From: Moheibacter lacus
GTDB lineage: Bacteria > Bacteroidota > Bacteroidia > Flavobacteriales > Weeksellaceae
Direction: 5' to 3'
DNA: 64,000 nucleotides
Assembly: GCF_014042165.1 (NCBI RefSeq)
Contig: NZ_JACDZE010000004.1
Coordinates: 124,001-188,000, forward strand
In this document: positions 28,018-37,557 of the stretch, one piece after another
Numbering within the stretch: position 1 is the stretch's first letter
Layout: every line of letters begins with the position of its first letter
Position numbers and translations under genes: made by a program
Notes under the pieces: model-generated
Seen by the model: the letters and a program-made list of their open reading frames with translations, nothing else
Databases searched by the model: none
What the model was told of the DNA's origin: nothing

Positions 28018-30515
28018 GAAGCAGATCCAAAATCACAACTTTGGAAAGTAGGTTTCCGTTACTGGCAATTGAAAATGATTGTATTATTTCCAAGCAGGCA
28101 GAAATTACAGTTTGTTTCGAGCTTGAACTACCGGAACTTTTTACGGTGGCATCTGCGGAATATCAGGCCATTCATTCTGCCTGGCATAAAGCAGTTAAAA
28201 CTTTACCCGATTATACGGTGGTTCATAAGAAGGATTGGTTTATCAAGGAAAGTTATAAATCTGAACAGACGGGTCAGGAAAGTTTTTTAAATCATTCCTA
28301 TCACCGTCATTTTTATGAGCGTCCTTTCTTGAATCATCATGCTTATTTATTTATCACTAAAACGACAAAGGAAAGGATGCGTATGCAAAGTAATTTTTCT
28401 ACGCTTTGCAAAGGAAATCTGATTCCCAAGGAAGTCAGAGATTTCGAAACGGTAAGAAAGTTTATGGAAGCGGTTTCTCAATTTGAAAGAATACTCAATG
28501 ATTCCGGCTTCATACAACTAAGACGATTAAGAGAAAATCAAATAATCGGTACCGCTGAAGAAAAAGGACTATTGGAGCAATATTTAACCTTATCGGTTAA
28601 AAACGGATCACCTATGCTGGATATAGCATTGGGATCCGGGGAAGTAAGGGTCGGGGAAAAAAGGTTGTGCTTGCACGTCCTTTCCGACACTGACGACCTG
28701 CCATCAACAGTAGAGGTAGATTCTCGTTATGAAAAGCTTTCCACTGATCGAAGCGATTGTCTTTTATCTTTTGCAGCACCTGTTGGACTTTTATTGAATT
28801 GCAATCACATTTATAACCAATATCTATTCATAGACAACAGTGAAGATAATCTGAGTCGTTTTGAAAAATCAGCAAGGAACATGCAATCTCTGGCACGCTA
28901 TAGTCGTGGTAACCAAATTAATAAAGAGTGGATTGATCGATATTTAAACGAAGCACATTCCCATGGTTTAACTTCCATCCGGGCACATTTTAATGTCCTG
29001 GCGTGGGCAGAAGATGAGGAGGAATTCAGAAAGCTTAAAAACGATACAGGTAGCGCATTGGCTTTAATGGAATGTCGGCCGCGACATAATACAACCGACA
29101 CGGCTACATTATTTTGGGCAGGTATTCCCGGTAACGCAGGTGACTTTCCCAGTGAAGAGAGCTTTTATACATTTATTGAACCTGCCTTGTGTTTTTTTAC
29201 GCAGGAAACCAATTATCAAAGTTCTCCATCTCCTTTCGGAATCAAAATGGCAGATCGCCTGACCGGAAAGCCCATTCATTTGGACATTTCCGATTTACCC
29301 ATGAAAAAGGGAATTATTACCAATCGAAACAAATTCATTTTAGGACCCTCAGGAAGTGGGAAATCCTTTTTTACCAACCACATGGTACGTCAATATTATG
29401 AACAAGGGTCACATGTTTTATTGGTAGATACAGGAAACAGTTACCAAGGTTTATGTGAATTGATCAAAGGAAAAACGAAAGCAGAAGATGGTGTTTACTT
29501 TACTTACACAGAAGAAAATCCAATAGCTTTTAATCCTTTTTATACCGATGATGGAATTTTTGATATCGAAAAAAAGGAAAGTATTAAAACACTGATTCTT
29601 ACCCTTTGGAAACGAGATGACGAACCACCCAGCCGTGCCGAAGAGGTAGCTCTTTCAAATGCGGTGAGCGGATACATTGAGAAAATAAAACAGGAGGATG
29701 AATTTCCGTCTTTCAATGGTTTTTATGATTACATCCAAACGGATTATAAAAAGATTCTAGATGAAAAGAATGTTAGGGAAAAGGATTTTGATCTGGCCAA
29801 TTTTCTAAATGTCCTGGAGCCTTATTACAAAGGAGGAGAATATGATTATTTATTAAACTCTATGGAGGAAGTAGATTTATTAAATAAACGGTTCATTGTA
29901 TTTGAGATTGATGCAATCAAAGATCATAAAATCTTGTTTCCTGTAGTTACCATTATCATTATGGAAGTCTTCATAAATAAAATGCGCAGGTTAAAGGGCG
30001 TACGTAAACTGATATTGATTGAAGAAGCTTGGAAAGCCATAGCCAAAGAAGGTATGGCAGAATATATCAAATACCTATTCAAAACAGTACGTAAGTTTTT
30101 TGGGGAAGCAATCGTAGTAACCCAAGAGGTAGATGACATCATTCAATCTCCCATTGTCAAAGAAAGTATAATCAATAATTCAGATTGCAAAATATTATTG
30201 GATCAAAGGAAGTACATGAACAAGTTCGATGAAATCCAGGCGATGTTAGGACTTACCGATAAAGAAAAAGCTCAGGTTTTGTCAATTAATATGAACAATG
30301 ACTCAAACAGAAATTACAAAGAGGTATGGATTGGTTTGAGTGGAACTCATTCTGCTGTGTACGCAACCGAAGTAAGTTTAGAAGAGTATTTGGCTTATAC
30401 AACAGAAGAGAGTGAAAAGATCGAAGTGATGGAACTAGCTGAAAAGTTAGATGGAAATGTAGAAGATGCAATCCGGCAGATAGCATCTAAAAGAAGAGAA
30501 ACATTAGTGAATTAA
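28014..30515 (+). CDS. traG: TraG conjugation ATPase (VirB4-like)
   Basis: An 833-residue cytoplasmic ATPase of the VirB4/TraG class that powers T4SS assembly and substrate transfer. The N-terminal half is the membrane-proximal domain. The Walker A FILGPSGSGKSFF is at about 441-453 and the Walker B region LILIEEAWKAIAKEG at about 662-676. VVTQEVDDIIQSPIVKESII follows. The length is typical. It overlaps traF by 4 bases. Confidence 0.95.
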   Translation: MRSRSKITTLESRFPLLAIENDCIISKQAEITVCFELELPELFTVASAEYQAIHSAWHKAVKTLPDYTVVHKKDWFIKESYKSEQTGQESFLNHSYHRHFYERPFLNHHAYLFITKTTKERMRMQSNFSTLCKGNLIPKEVRDFETVRKFMEAVSQFERILNDSGFIQLRRLRENQIIGTAEEKGLLEQYLTLSVKNGSPMLDIALGSGEVRVGEKRLCLHVLSDTDDLPSTVEVDSRYEKLSTDRSDCLLSFAAPVGLLLNCNHIYNQYLFIDNSEDNLSRFEKSARNMQSLARYSRGNQINKEWIDRYLNEAHSHGLTSIRAHFNVLAWAEDEEEFRKLKNDTGSALALMECRPRHNTTDTATLFWAGIPGNAGDFPSEESFYTFIEPALCFFTQETNYQSSPSPFGIKMADRLTGKPIHLDISDLPMKKGIITNRNKFILGPSGSGKSFFTNHMVRQYYEQGSHVLLVDTGNSYQGLCELIKGKTKAEDGVYFTYTEENPIAFNPFYTDDGIFDIEKKESIKTLILTLWKRDDEPPSRAEEVALSNAVSGYIEKIKQEDEFPSFNGFYDYIQTDYKKILDEKNVREKDFDLANFLNVLEPYYKGGEYDYLLNSMEEVDLLNKRFIVFEIDAIKDHKILFPVVTIIIMEVFINKMRRLKGVRKLILIEEAWKAIAKEGMAEYIKYLFKTVRKFFGEAIVVTQEVDDIIQSPIVKESIINNSDCKILLDQRKYMNKFDEIQAMLGLTDKEKAQVLSINMNNDSNRNYKEVWIGLSGTHSAVYATEVSLEEYLAYTTEESEKIEVMELAEKLDGNVEDAIRQIASKRRETLVN

Positions 30516-30533
30516 CAATTTAAAATCAGAAAA

Positions 30534-31166
30534 ATGAAAAAAGGAATTTTTATGGTGATAGTTGCTGTTCTTTTGGCAATCTCACCCGCAACAAAAGCGC
30601 AATGGATAGTAACGGATCCCGCCAATTTGGCCTCAGGGATTATCAATAGTGCCAACGAAATCGTCCAGACTTCGTCCACGGTTTCAAATGTGATAAAAAA
30701 CTTCAAGGAAGTAAAGAAAGTTTATGAGCAGGGAAAAGAATATTACGACGCGCTTAAGGCGGTAAATGATTTGGTTAAGGATGCCCGTAAAGTTCAGCAA
30801 ACCGTTTTAATGGTGGGAGATATTTCAGACATGTATGTAAGCAATTTCGAGAAGATGATGAATGATCCCAATTTCTCGGCAGAAGAATTATCTGCCATCG
30901 CATTTGGATACTCACAACTTTTAAATGAAAGCGCGAATCTTTTAAGTGATTTACAGCAAATCATAAACAGCAGTTCATTGTCAATGAATGATAAAGAAAG
31001 AATTGACATCATTGACAAAGTATATGCTGAGGTTCAGGAATACTATAATCTGGTTCGGTATTATACAAACAAAAATATTTCGGTGAGTTATCTGCGGGCC
31101 AAAAAACAAAACGATACCCGAAGAGTATTGGAGTTGTATGGAACCTCGGGTCAAAAGTACTGGTAA
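30534..31166 (+). CDS. traI: TraI (DUF4141), VirB5-like periplasmic component
   Basis: A 210-residue protein with a signal peptide (FMVIVAVLLAISPATKAQ), then mostly helical sequence with coiled-coil character (VIKNFKEVKKVYEQGKEYYD). The length and composition match TraI/DUF4141 of Bacteroidota conjugative transposons, probably a VirB5-like periplasmic or pilus-tip part. It follows traG directly; no separate traH gene is found. Confidence 0.85.
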   Translation: MKKGIFMVIVAVLLAISPATKAQWIVTDPANLASGIINSANEIVQTSSTVSNVIKNFKEVKKVYEQGKEYYDALKAVNDLVKDARKVQQTVLMVGDISDMYVSNFEKMMNDPNFSAEELSAIAFGYSQLLNESANLLSDLQQIINSSSLSMNDKERIDIIDKVYAEVQEYYNLVRYYTNKNISVSYLRAKKQNDTRRVLELYGTSGQKYW

Positions 31167-31186
31167 ATATTTAAGAAGTATGCCTT

Positions 31187-32179
31187 ATGGAATTTGAAAA
31201 CCTTCACGAAATCCTCCGCTCCCTTTATGATGAGATGCTGCCATTATCGGCAGAGATGGCCGGGTTGGCAAAAGGATTAGCAGCCTTAGGAGCTTTGTTT
31301 TATGTCGCAGTAAGAATATGGCAAGCATTGAGCAGAGCTGAACCGGTAGATGTTTTTCCATTGCTACGTCCCATTGCCATCGGTTTATGTGTTATGTTTT
31401 TTCCGACGATTGTATTGGGAACCATAAACGGAGTATTAAGTCCGGTTGTTTCCGGTACACATGGAATCTTAGAGGATCAGGTATTGGATTTAAACCTTTT
31501 ACAGGAACAAAAAGATTTATTGGAAAGAGAAGCTATGCTCCGCAATCCCGAAACAGCGTATTTGGTTTCCGATGCAGAGTTTGATAAAAAGTTAGAGGAG
31601 CTGGGTTGGTCACCATCCGACTTAATCACGATCTCCGGAATGTACATTGAAAGGAGTATGTATAATGTGGAAAAAAGCATCAGAGATTCCTTCCGCGAAA
31701 TTTTAGAAGTTTTGTTTCAAGCTTCCGCATTGGTGATCGACACCATCAGAACCTTTTTCCTCATCGTACTTTCCATTTTAGGACCCATAGCTTTTGCTAT
31801 ATCGGTTTGGGATGGTTTTCAATCCACTATGACCCAATGGATCACACGATATGTGAGTGTTTATTTATGGTTACCTGTAGCCGATTTGTTCAGTGCAATG
31901 CTAGCTAGGATTCAATCTCTAATAATTGAAAGCGATATTGATAAATTATCAGATCCCGATTTTATTCCAGATCCATCCAATACTGTTTATATCATTTTTA
32001 TGATAATCGGCATTATAGGTTATTTCACCATTCCGACGGTAACTGGTTGGGTTATTCAAGCTGGGGGCATGGGCAATTTCGGGCGGAACATCAATCGTAC
32101 TGCTCAAGCAGCAGGAAATGTCGCTACTGGAGGATCTGCAACGGTAGCTAATAAAGTAGGCGGACAATTATTGAAATAA
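31187..32179 (+). CDS. traJ: TraJ polytopic inner-membrane protein (VirB6-like)
   Basis: A 330-residue protein with five to six membrane segments, for example LAALGALFYVAVRIW, LRPIAIGLCVMFFPTIVLG, FFLIVLSILGPIAFAISVW and VYIIFMIIGIIGYFTIP. It ends in a Gly/Ala-rich tail. It matches TraJ, the VirB6-like core of the translocation channel, and sits in the usual place between traI and traK. Confidence 0.92.
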   Translation: MEFENLHEILRSLYDEMLPLSAEMAGLAKGLAALGALFYVAVRIWQALSRAEPVDVFPLLRPIAIGLCVMFFPTIVLGTINGVLSPVVSGTHGILEDQVLDLNLLQEQKDLLEREAMLRNPETAYLVSDAEFDKKLEELGWSPSDLITISGMYIERSMYNVEKSIRDSFREILEVLFQASALVIDTIRTFFLIVLSILGPIAFAISVWDGFQSTMTQWITRYVSVYLWLPVADLFSAMLARIQSLIIESDIDKLSDPDFIPDPSNTVYIIFMIIGIIGYFTIPTVTGWVIQAGGMGNFGRNINRTAQAAGNVATGGSATVANKVGGQLLK

Positions 32180-32185
32180 ATAAGA

Positions 32186-32812
32186 ATGGAATTCAAAGTA
32201 CTAAGAAATATAGAGAATAGCTTTCGCCAGTTAAGATTATTCATTTTCGTCTTTGCACTGTTGTGTACAATAATTACAGGCATTGCCATCTGGAAATCCT
32301 ACAGTTTTGCAGAAGCTCAAAGACAAAAAATTTACGTATTGGATGAGGGCAAATCTCTGATGCTGGCTTTGTCTCAAGATGCCAGTATTAACCGACCGGT
32401 AGAGGCACGCGAGCATATCCGAAGGTTTCATGAATTGTTTTTCACTCTGTCGCCGGATAAAAATGCGATTGAAAGTAACATGAGCCGAGCCTTTTATCTG
32501 GCGGATAAAACGGTGTTTAATTATTATAAAGATTTAGCTGAAAAGGGGTATTACAACCGAATCATATCAGGGAATGTGCAACAAAGAATTGAAATCGACA
32601 GCATTCAATGTGATTTTAACCAATATCCCTATCAGGTGATTGCTTACGCACGTCAATACATCATACGTTCAAGCAATATTACTGAGCGGAGCCTCATAAC
32701 AGCTTGTAATTTGGTAAATGCTGTAAGATCGGATACAAACCCGCAGGGTTTTACAATCGAGAAGTTTGCAATAAAGGAAAATAAAAATATACAGGTTATA
32801 CAAAGACAATAG
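32186..32812 (+). CDS. traK: TraK (VirB8-like)
   Basis: A 208-residue bitopic inner-membrane protein with one N-terminal membrane helix (LFIFVFALLCTIITGIAIW) and a periplasmic domain containing NRPVEAREHIRRFHELFFTL. The last stretch (ARQYIIRSSNITERSLITAC) is typical for TraK. VirB8-like proteins nucleate the core complex and contact TraM and TraN. Confidence 0.93.
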   Translation: MEFKVLRNIENSFRQLRLFIFVFALLCTIITGIAIWKSYSFAEAQRQKIYVLDEGKSLMLALSQDASINRPVEAREHIRRFHELFFTLSPDKNAIESNMSRAFYLADKTVFNYYKDLAEKGYYNRIISGNVQQRIEIDSIQCDFNQYPYQVIAYARQYIIRSSNITERSLITACNLVNAVRSDTNPQGFTIEKFAIKENKNIQVIQRQ

Positions 32813-32815
32813 TTT

Positions 32816-33055
32816 ATGAAAAATATACAAGCTAAAATCAGGGAGTGGGAAGATAAGTTGGAAAAAATCTGGAATGAGCTTTCGGTTAAAAAACAACGGA
32901 CATGGATTGGAATTGTTTTACTGCTGTATGTCCTTTTAACTGCTGTTGTAATAGGTGAGGCCTGGTTTAAAGAAAATCGCAGTTCTCAAAAGTTAGAGAT
33001 AAAACGAATGCAGAGCCCCATTTTACCGGGTCTCCCATTTAAAAATTATCAATAA
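32816..33055 (+). CDS. traL: TraL (DUF3989)
   Basis: A 79-residue protein with a charged N-terminus and one membrane helix (TWIGIVLLLYVLLTAVVIGE). It matches the small TraL/DUF3989 proteins found between traK and traM in CTnDOT-like operons. It follows traK after 3 bases. Confidence 0.85.
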   Translation: MKNIQAKIREWEDKLEKIWNELSVKKQRTWIGIVLLLYVLLTAVVIGEAWFKENRSSQKLEIKRMQSPILPGLPFKNYQ

Positions 33056-33062
33056 GAAAGCT

Positions 33063-34307
33063 ATGAAGAAAAGTAAAGAAATAAAAACAGGTATAAGATT
33101 GAAGGATGTCCGGGAGGGGAAAGAAATCCTGTTAAAAAAGGAGCCGGTGGAGGTTGGGCCATTACTAAAGAAATTTGGATTGTATACATTTCTGGGTATT
33201 TTATTTATTGGCGCAATGATTTGGATATTCTTTCCAGAAGATGAGCAAAATACTCTGGAAAATGAAATTTTCAATGAAGTTCCACAAGCAAGCGAAACTA
33301 GGCTTGAATCTGATAAGAAAAAGGCCTATGAAGAAGATATTTTAAGGGAGCGTGAACAGGAAAAAAGAAAGGTGATGGCAAGTTTAGCCGATTTTTTTCA
33401 ATCAGATAGCAATGATAATATAGAAGATAATTATCTGCATGACTCCATTTCCTCGACAATTAATGCGCCTGTTCAAAAACCAGTTTTTGAAGGTTATAAA
33501 AACATACAGAACTCCTTAGGTAATTTTTATTCCGGCTCAGATAGGAGTGAGGCATTAAAAAAAGAAGTAGATTATTTAAAAACTCAGTTAAGAGAAAAGG
33601 AAACAGAAGCAGATCCATTGGAAACACAGTTGGCATTGATGGAAAAGTCTTATGAAATGGCGTCAAAATACTTTCCGGGAACTGTGTCAGAAGAAGATAC
33701 TAATGACTTAGGAAATCCAAAATTAATAACTGAAATTCAAGCTGAATCCAAGATTGTCGTATCGAGTCTGAGAAAACCTAAAAGTGTAGAGAATCTTTTT
33801 AATACTCCAACCTCAGACATTTTAAGAGATCAGCAAAGAAATACGATCAGAGCTTGTATTCATGAAGATCAGTTTATTACATCGGATCAGGGGATAAAGA
33901 TCCGTTTACTTGAATATGTTATACTCTCCGGACATTCTTTACCAAAAGGAACGATTTTAATGGGTTATTCTCAGATTAAAAACGGGAGGTTGGAAATGAC
34001 TATCTCGTCTGTTGAACGGGAAGGAAATATTTTTCCGGTTGAGATCAGCATATATGATTTGGATGGTCAAGCAGGACTTAATATTCCGAATTTACCAGAA
34101 CTCAATGCATTGACTGAAATCTCCTCTAAACTCGGGAATTCTACCGGAACACAAATACTGATGAATTCCTCTGCTTCTGATCAGATTGTTGCAGATTTAA
34201 GCAAAGGGGCAATACAAGGAATTTCAGGATATTTTTCAAAAAAGACAAAAACACCAAAAATATATTTAAAAGCCGGTCACCAATTATTCCTGGTACCTAA
34301 AAATTAA
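33063..34307 (+). CDS. traM: TraM (VirB10-like)
   Basis: A 414-residue protein with one membrane helix near residues 35-55 (FGLYTFLGILFIGAMIWIF), a charged coiled linker spanning the periplasm, and a C-terminal beta-rich VirB10/TrbI-like domain (about 265-414, with GIKIRLLEYVILSGHSLPKG). It bridges the inner and outer membrane parts of the T4SS. It lies between traL and traN as usual. Confidence 0.93.
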   Translation: MKKSKEIKTGIRLKDVREGKEILLKKEPVEVGPLLKKFGLYTFLGILFIGAMIWIFFPEDEQNTLENEIFNEVPQASETRLESDKKKAYEEDILREREQEKRKVMASLADFFQSDSNDNIEDNYLHDSISSTINAPVQKPVFEGYKNIQNSLGNFYSGSDRSEALKKEVDYLKTQLREKETEADPLETQLALMEKSYEMASKYFPGTVSEEDTNDLGNPKLITEIQAESKIVVSSLRKPKSVENLFNTPTSDILRDQQRNTIRACIHEDQFITSDQGIKIRLLEYVILSGHSLPKGTILMGYSQIKNGRLEMTISSVEREGNIFPVEISIYDLDGQAGLNIPNLPELNALTEISSKLGNSTGTQILMNSSASDQIVADLSKGAIQGISGYFSKKTKTPKIYLKAGHQLFLVPKN

Positions 34308-34323
34308 CTCTAAAATTAAAAAT

Positions 34324-35208
34324 ATGAAATCAATAAATTATAAATTTTTAGTTCTGTTTGTTTTATTACTGAACATAACTGTTTGGAGTCAGAAGGTAGT
34401 AGATTCAGAATTTGGAAAAATAGAACCTTTCAAACTGGAAATAACTTTTGAAAAAACATCTCATATCATTTTTCCTTCAGCGATACGATATGTCGATTTG
34501 GGAAGTGATAATCTAATTGCCGGAAAAGCACCGGATGCAGAAAATGTTTTACGAATAAAATCTACCGTTCATTTTTTTGAACCCGAAACCAATTTTACGG
34601 TCATAACAGAAGACGGACAATTTTACAATTTTGATGTTGTATACAGTGAAAGTCCTGAAACACTGAATATTGATATAACTGGTGAATTGCGGGAGCAGAA
34701 AAAAAACTTACATCAGGAAGTGATTTTTGAAGATTTGTCCGGCACCTCCGTCTCAGTTTCTCAAATGATAATGGAGGCAATAATTGAAAAAAATAAAAGA
34801 AACATAAAACATATTGGATCTAAAAGTTTTGGTATTCAGTATCAGGTAAAGGGGATTTATATTCACGATGGAAAATATTATCTCCATACCGAAATTCATA
34901 ATCAAACAAAAGTTCCTTTTCACATTGATTTTTTCAGCTTTAATATAGTCGATAAGAAAATTGCAAAGCGAAGTGTAGTTCAGGAAAAGATGATAAAGCC
35001 ATTAAGAATCTTTAATTCACAGGGAGAGATCAGTGGAAATTCATCAATAGATAATGTATTTCTTTTGGAGGGTTTTACTATTTCGAATGATAAAGAATTG
35101 AGAATTCAAATTTTCGAAGAAGGAGGGAGTCGGCATCAGGTTCTCCATATTGAGAATTCAGACTTGTTGAAAGCGAAATTGATTAAGGATATGCATATAA
35201 AATTATGA
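34324..35208 (+). CDS. traN: TraN (DUF4138, VirB9-like)
   Basis: A 294-residue protein with a signal peptide (FLVLFVLLLNITVWSQ) and an N-terminal beta-rich part (KTSHIIFPSAIRYVDLGSDN) typical of the TraN/DUF4138 family. The partner domain toward the C-terminus begins around SFGIQYQVKGIYIHDGKYYL. TraN acts like VirB9 in the outer-membrane part of the core complex. Its end overlaps the traO ATG by 4 bases. Confidence 0.92.
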   Translation: MKSINYKFLVLFVLLLNITVWSQKVVDSEFGKIEPFKLEITFEKTSHIIFPSAIRYVDLGSDNLIAGKAPDAENVLRIKSTVHFFEPETNFTVITEDGQFYNFDVVYSESPETLNIDITGELREQKKNLHQEVIFEDLSGTSVSVSQMIMEAIIEKNKRNIKHIGSKSFGIQYQVKGIYIHDGKYYLHTEIHNQTKVPFHIDFFSFNIVDKKIAKRSVVQEKMIKPLRIFNSQGEISGNSSIDNVFLLEGFTISNDKELRIQIFEEGGSRHQVLHIENSDLLKAKLIKDMHIKL

Positions 35209-35789
35209 AAATGAATAGAGCTTTTTGGAAAATGGCAATCATATATTCATTGATGTTTTGCTTTATAAACTTGAATTTGGTTTCTGCACAAAGAATGGTG
35301 CAAGGACAAAAGGGTATCGAAGTAACTGCAGGAGTTTTATCGGACGGAAATGTTCCGAAGGAATACTTCATTTCCATCGGTTTTACAATTCATGCAAAAG
35401 CCGGCAATTACAATTTAATATCATTTGAGCACAACCACCAAGTATTCTCCTATAAAAATAGAGAGATTCCGCTCGAATCCTATTTTTTGGAAGGAGGTTA
35501 TAGCTTTCGATTGATAGATATTATGAAAGGTTTCATCAATGTCAATATAATGCCTTCACTAGTGGTTGGATATGAGCAGATTAATAAAGGAAATAAGGAG
35601 TTAAATGATGGTGCCGTAATTATTTCCAAAGACTCCTTTTTGTATGGCGGTGGTGGTACTCTTTCCGTGGAAACTTACTTTTCAGATAAAATCATTTTTC
35701 TACTGAAGGGGAAAGTTAAGGTAATAATAGGTAGTGATTTAGAAGTTTTACGTCCCGGAGTTGGCGTGGGGTTTAGGTTTAACTTATAA
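35205..35789 (+). CDS. traO: TraO outer-membrane protein
   Basis: A 194-residue protein with a signal peptide (YSLMFCFINLNLVSAQ) and repeated amphipathic beta strands ending in VGVGFRFNL, the usual outer-membrane signature. This matches TraO, a small beta-barrel-like protein of Bacteroidota transfer systems. Confidence 0.88.
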   Translation: MKMNRAFWKMAIIYSLMFCFINLNLVSAQRMVQGQKGIEVTAGVLSDGNVPKEYFISIGFTIHAKAGNYNLISFEHNHQVFSYKNREIPLESYFLEGGYSFRLIDIMKGFINVNIMPSLVVGYEQINKGNKELNDGAVIISKDSFLYGGGGTLSVETYFSDKIIFLLKGKVKVIIGSDLEVLRPGVGVGFRFNL

Positions 35790-35800
35790 AGAGATCAAGT

Positions 35801-36241
35801 ATGTTTGGAAAAGCTATAGAAAACAAAATATACATTAGGAGAATACTCCTTTTTGGAATATTTATGACGGGATTATTGATTATAAAAAGTTGTGAATCTC
35901 CTGAACTGGCTATTCGTCAAAGTTTTCCATTTGAACTTTACGTGATGCCGATTCCGTTGGAAATTTCAGTAGGAGAAACAATTGAAATAAGAATAGAAAT
36001 ACAGAGTGAGGGAAATTTTGAAGAGGCGATTTATAAAATCAGATATTTTCAATATGAAGGGGAGGGGATGTTACAGTATTTTGATTCCCCTCCTTATCAG
36101 CCAAATGATCTATATGTTTTACCGGAACAAGAATTTAGATTATACTATACCGCAGTTTCAGATGAAAACCATTCGTTTAGTATATGGATTTCAGATAATT
36201 TCGGGGAAGAAAAGCAATTGGATTTTCATTTTCAAAACTAA
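35801..36241 (+). CDS. traQ: TraQ (DUF3872)
   Basis: A 146-residue protein with an N-terminal hydrophobic stretch ending in LLIIKSC, possibly a lipobox. The beta-rich domain has FPFELYVMPIPLEISVGETI and FRLYYTAVSDENHSFSIWISDNFG, as in DUF3872/TraQ. In related operons traP, traQ and a lysozyme-like gene close the region; here only traQ remains and an IS1-family element follows. The downstream end may have been lost. Confidence 0.85.
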   Translation: MFGKAIENKIYIRRILLFGIFMTGLLIIKSCESPELAIRQSFPFELYVMPIPLEISVGETIEIRIEIQSEGNFEEAIYKIRYFQYEGEGMLQYFDSPPYQPNDLYVLPEQEFRLYYTAVSDENHSFSIWISDNFGEEKQLDFHFQN

Positions 36242-36533
36242 ACTCAAAGTGTTGCTGAAGCTTCGGGTGTTTGGGATTGCAAACTAACAAATTATTTAGT
36301 GTCCGATTTACCGATCAGTATATAATAATTTTTGCTACTATTATTTGTGTCTCGTAAAACAAAAGATAGCGTTTCTATTCTTTTTTTTCCATCAACACAT
36401 TTGAAAACCTGATAAAGAAAAATCTGTTTTCGAACGATTTAAATAATCATCCCGAAGCGTCGGGAGCAACTGAAAAACCTTTTGGTTGTCCTGATGCTCA
36501 TTACTAATTCTAAAATATCTCCTAAATTATAAG
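36242..36533. other. Non-coding gap with a short hairpin
   Basis: No gene is seen between traQ and the IS1-family element. A perfect 6-bp stem tcccga/tcggga with loop AGCG lies at 36450-36465. It lacks a T-run, so it is not a standard terminator, and resembles small dispersed palindromes. The traQ transcript may end here. Confidence 0.35.
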
Positions 36534-37229
36534 TTCACTCCAAAAATAGATTTTCAAAACAGCGGAAAGCAGAACCGGGCTTTTGGAGAAGCAGATCGTT
36601 CTGCGGTTCAGCCGCTTCAGGTGGATTCTTAGATTCAGGTTGAAGCGTTCTATGTGATTGGTTCCGAAACGGATTACTTTATGGATTTTCTTTTGAATCA
36701 GGTATTTGTAATTCCTTAATCCGTCAGTATAAATGCTTTTAGCTTCGGATAATTGCAAAGTTGTCAAAACAGCTTTCAGTGTTTTGTTGGTTCTTGCTCC
36801 CACATTGAACGAAACAATTTTCCAGCTTTCCCTTTCCAGCGCATAAACGATCCAAACCAAACGGTTTTTGCTTTTTATATAGGTTCTCAGTTCATCTACC
36901 TCGTAAACTTTTCCTTTGCTGATAAAAGGCCTCGGTATTTTGTTTGCGATTGAAATAATTCTTTTCAGTAAAGTAGTAGCGGAAATATCCAAAACCCTTG
37001 CCGTACTCCGAATGCCCAATCCTTCTTTGGTCAATATGATAATTTGTTGGTTGAGATTTGACTGATAAGCATTATAAGTATAATTCAAAATAAATCTTTT
37101 AAAGCAGGAATTACATTTGTAGCGTGATTTAGCATTGAGTGTTTTACCATTTTTAATACAATTTCCAGACTGGCAATAGGAACATTTTATGCCAACACCA
37201 ATTCTGAAACACTTAGTGCGATTTTCCAT
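36522..37229 (-). CDS. IS1-family transposase
   Basis: From the ATG at 37229 (the minus frame is open to 37301) this gives 235 residues. It has a zinc-ribbon (CSYCQSGNC, CNSCFKRF), an HTH-like part (LTKEGLGIRSTARVLDISAT) and the IS1 DDE core VDEL, IYTDGLRNY, TNHIERFNLNLRIHLKRLNR. It is a clear relative of the transposase at 20360-21022. The final SELII residues run across the inverted repeat into flanking DNA. It separates traQ from the defence island. Confidence 0.92.
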   Translation of the reverse strand: MENRTKCFRIGVGIKCSYCQSGNCIKNGKTLNAKSRYKCNSCFKRFILNYTYNAYQSNLNQQIIILTKEGLGIRSTARVLDISATTLLKRIISIANKIPRPFISKGKVYEVDELRTYIKSKNRLVWIVYALERESWKIVSFNVGARTNKTLKAVLTTLQLSEAKSIYTDGLRNYKYLIQKKIHKVIRFGTNHIERFNLNLRIHLKRLNRRTICFSKSPVLLSAVLKIYFWSELII

Positions 37230-37427
37230 ATTTTTAAGCGGTTTAAGAGAATAAATATAACAAGAGTGAGGGATTTCCTCACTCTTATTTTTCAAATTCA
37301 ATTTTTATTTGTTCTGATTTTCAATGTTTTAATAATCTCTTTTAGTATAACACCAAATGTGAAACATTGCCTATATCCGTTAGTAGAATGGCTTTCTTTT
37401 TTTTCTGTTTTTTTCTTTTGGAGTGAA
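36534..37427 (-). mobile_element. IS1-family insertion sequence with 12-bp inverted ends
   Basis: ttcactccaaaa (36534-36545) and ttttggagtgaa (37416-37427) form a perfect 12-bp inverted repeat that brackets an IS1-type transposase, giving an element of 894 bp. I could not find an exact target duplication in the flanks. The transposase stop (36522-36524) lies outside the left repeat, so its last residues come from flanking DNA. Confidence 0.75.
37262..37286. terminator. Strong hairpin upstream of the IS1 transposase
   Basis: A perfect 10-bp stem aagagtgagg/cctcactctt with a 5-base loop lies inside the element, 33 bases before the transposase start. On the plus strand it is followed by a T-rich stretch. 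Hairpins here can block read-through from outside promoters and thereby limit transposase expression. The other IS1-family copy has a smaller hairpin in the same position. Confidence 0.6.
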
Positions 37428-37520
37428 TATTCTTCTATAATTAAGGAACGCCCTGAATATATTATGCCTATTGAAGTAGCAATATGATTAAGAGTCTCAA
37501 CATCGCACTATTTTTTTATC

Positions 37521-37528
37521 TATATTTG
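37521..37528 (+). promoter_or_regulatory. -7 promoter box for the defence operon (TATATTTG)
   Basis: TATATTTG is an exact match to TAnnTTTG, 29 bases before the ATG of the XRE regulator. It is the likely promoter of the tightly packed plus-strand genes that follow. The XRE protein may autoregulate it; I see no clear operator. Confidence 0.55.
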
Positions 37529-37557
37529 CATATAGATTCACATATTAGGCTATAAGG

